Source of the DNA: RGIG5057 sp036653755
Lineage (GTDB): Bacteria; Bacillota; Clostridia; TANB77; CAG-465
Direction of reading: 5' to 3'
DNA length: 14,636 nt
NCBI GenBank assembly: GCA_036653755.1
Contig: JAVVTJ010000026.1
Span: 1-14,636 of the forward strand
Shown here: one piece after another, positions 13,751-14,636 of the stretch
Numbering within the stretch: position 1 is the first letter of the stretch
Layout: every line of letters starts with the position of its first letter
The notes under the pieces: model-generated
The model's database searches: none
Told to the model about the DNA's origin: nothing
Seen by the model: only the letters and a program-made list of their open reading frames with translations
Made by a program: the position numbers and the translations under genes

Positions 13751-14497
13751 TTGTTTTTATATTTTATTTTCTTTATTATATCTTTTTTAATAATTAAGTT
13801 TTTTTTCTTTGCTAATAAATATATGTATCAAATCACAGTTTTTGCCGGTAAAACCGGTTCTGGAAAAACTATGTTAGCAACTTCTAAAGCTCTTAAATTA
13901 ATTAAAAAAGGTTTTCCAGTTTATAGTACTTATTATATTAAAGGTGCTTTTAAACTTCCTTATAATTTCTATGATTATAATTTTCCTCCAGATTCTACTT
14001 TAATTATTGATGAAAGTCAAATTAATTTAGATAGTCGTAATTTTAAAAATTTAACATCTTCTGGTGTATCTTCACGATTAAAAAATAAATTATCTATGCA
14101 TAGACATCAAAAATTAGATATTTGGTTTATAACTCAACAGCCCGAGGAAATTGACGCTCAAATAAGACGTTATTGTGGAAAAATGTTTTTTTGTTCAAAT
14201 ACTATTTTTAAAAGAAAAATATGTATAGAAGATAAACGTATTAATTTAATTATATTGCCTTATTTTCAAACTTTTGAGGTTTGGCCCGATATTAATACGT
14301 ATGAATTATATAAAAAACGTTCAGACCCTAATTTAATTCCTAAAGATTTTGGGGTTAAAAAAATGTTTTCTTTCATTACTTCAAAGGTATTTAAAAAATA
14401 TAATACATATCAACAAGATGTAGTAAGTTATAATTTAAAATTAATCGAAGATGAATTACATGATAATCCAGATTCTTTAATTGACACAAAAATATAG
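13751..14497 (+). CDS. Zot/pI-like phage assembly ATPase
   Basis: A 248-residue ATPase of the Zot/pI family, which powers extrusion of filamentous phage through the cell membrane. Visible motifs are Walker A GKTGSGKT (33-40), Walker B LIIDE (84-88) continuing ESQINLDSRNF, and the family-typical HRHQKLDIWFITQQPEEIDAQIRR from H117. A membrane helix lies at the extreme N-terminus (about 2-21), before the ATPase core, and no later membrane helix is seen, unlike Ff pI, where the helix follows the ATPase domain. The start chosen is TTG 13751, eight bases after AAAGGGG (13736-13742); the upstream in-frame ATG at 13721 lies in the terminator stem. It is the last phage gene clearly seen. The name Zot does not imply toxin activity here. 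Confidence 0.88.
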   Translation: MFLYFIFFIISFLIIKFFFFANKYMYQITVFAGKTGSGKTMLATSKALKLIKKGFPVYSTYYIKGAFKLPYNFYDYNFPPDSTLIIDESQINLDSRNFKNLTSSGVSSRLKNKLSMHRHQKLDIWFITQQPEEIDAQIRRYCGKMFFCSNTIFKRKICIEDKRINLIILPYFQTFEVWPDINTYELYKKRSDPNLIPKDFGVKKMFSFITSKVFKKYNTYQQDVVSYNLKLIEDELHDNPDSLIDTKI

Positions 14498-14521
14498 AGT
14501 AGATGTAATCTACTCTTATTT
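14496..14521 (+). terminator. Terminator after the Zot/pI gene
   Basis: AGAGTAGA (14496-14503) and TCTACTCT (14509-14516) pair perfectly around the loop TGTAA, followed by TATTTATT. It probably closes the phage operon. Confidence 0.75.
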
Positions 14522-14608
14522 ATTCTTTTTTTTTATTTCTTCAGCAATAATTTTTAAGTTTTTATTATTTTCTTTTTCTCTTTCTAATATTTCTTTTGTC
14601 AATTTCAT
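14516..14608 (-). CDS. Possible 30-residue minus-strand peptide
   Basis: On the complementary strand an ATG at 14608 opens a 30-residue lysine/glutamate-rich helical peptide (MKLTKEILEREKENN...) ending at TAA 14516-14518, convergent to the ATPase gene. There is no clear ribosome binding site and an in-frame stop lies a few codons upstream. It could be the start of the flanking region, a remnant, or chance in A/T-rich sequence. Confidence 0.2.
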   Translation of the reverse strand: MKLTKEILEREKENNKNLKIIAEEIKKKNK

Positions 14609-14636
14609 TTCATTTTTATATATTATATATTTTTGA

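Larger units (their letters stand above)
9287..14636 (+). mobile_element. Filamentous-phage (inovirus-type) prophage, right end not seen
   Basis: A run of small same-strand genes has the content of a filamentous phage: an 82-residue probable ssDNA-binding protein, a gene II/X-like replication initiator, a pIII-like surface protein with signal peptide and C-terminal anchor, several very small membrane proteins, two tandem coat-like proteins followed by a strong terminator, and a Zot/pI ATPase. The coding strand becomes T-rich at about 9400, unlike the A-rich host genes to the left. The left limit is set at a dif-like site at 9287-9314. The last clear phage gene ends at 14497 and a terminator follows. 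No integrase and no outer-membrane secretin are seen. Filamentous phage genomes are usually 5-10 kb, so most or all of it may be here. Confidence 0.85.

Noticed and set aside
13751..14497. Zonula occludens toxin activity
   Set aside because: Toxin activity was attributed to a C-terminal part of the cholera-phage protein; this protein lacks a comparable extracellular region, and the ATPase role explains the conserved motifs.
14543..14550. AGCAATAA as a possible right attachment copy matching 9309-9316
   Set aside because: Only eight bases match and the other arm and centre are absent.
1..14636. CRISPR arrays, tRNA and rRNA genes
   Set aside because: No regularly spaced repeats, tRNA cloverleaf signatures or rRNA segments were seen on either strand.

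Overview
The window is very AT-rich (roughly three quarters A+T) and uses the standard genetic code. The AGGAGG-type ribosome binding sites, canonical TTGACA-N17-TATAAT promoters, DUF1846 protein and hemW/polA/lytic transglycosylase/yebC housekeeping set point to a low-GC Bacillota, most likely Clostridia or a relative. I cannot place it more closely.

Positions 1-9270 read as ordinary chromosome, all on the + strand: hemW; a repeat-rich intergenic region (1224-1736) with inverted repeats and an orphan consensus promoter that may drive a small RNA; a DUF1846 protein; DNA polymerase I (polA); a membrane-anchored lytic transglycosylase coupled to polA; a YebC-family protein; a membrane-anchored, apparently non-catalytic SNase-like protein; and a membrane-anchored NERD-domain protein. 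Most units have a recognisable promoter or terminator.

Positions about 9287-14516 are a filamentous-phage (inovirus-type) prophage whose right end is not seen. Its order is: a dif-like 28-bp site, a leader hairpin, a small probable ssDNA-binding protein, a GC-rich hairpin that may be the replication origin, a gene II/X-type replication initiator, two small unknown genes, a pIII-like adsorption protein with signal peptide and C-terminal anchor, a pVI-like membrane protein, two tiny membrane proteins (30 and 59 residues), two tandem small hydrophobic proteins that look like paralogous major coat proteins, a strong terminator, and a Zot/pI-type assembly ATPase. No secretin is visible, as expected for a single-membrane host, and no integrase is visible, which fits use of the host Xer system.

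The coding strand changes character at the junction. Host genes are A-rich with A-ending codons, while phage genes are T-rich with T-ending codons, as expected if the + strand is the virion strand. The most notable points are the filamentous prophage in a Gram-positive-type genome, its duplicated coat genes (diverged N-termini, identical C-termini), its assembly ATPase with the membrane helix moved to the N-terminus, and the repeat/promoter element downstream of hemW.
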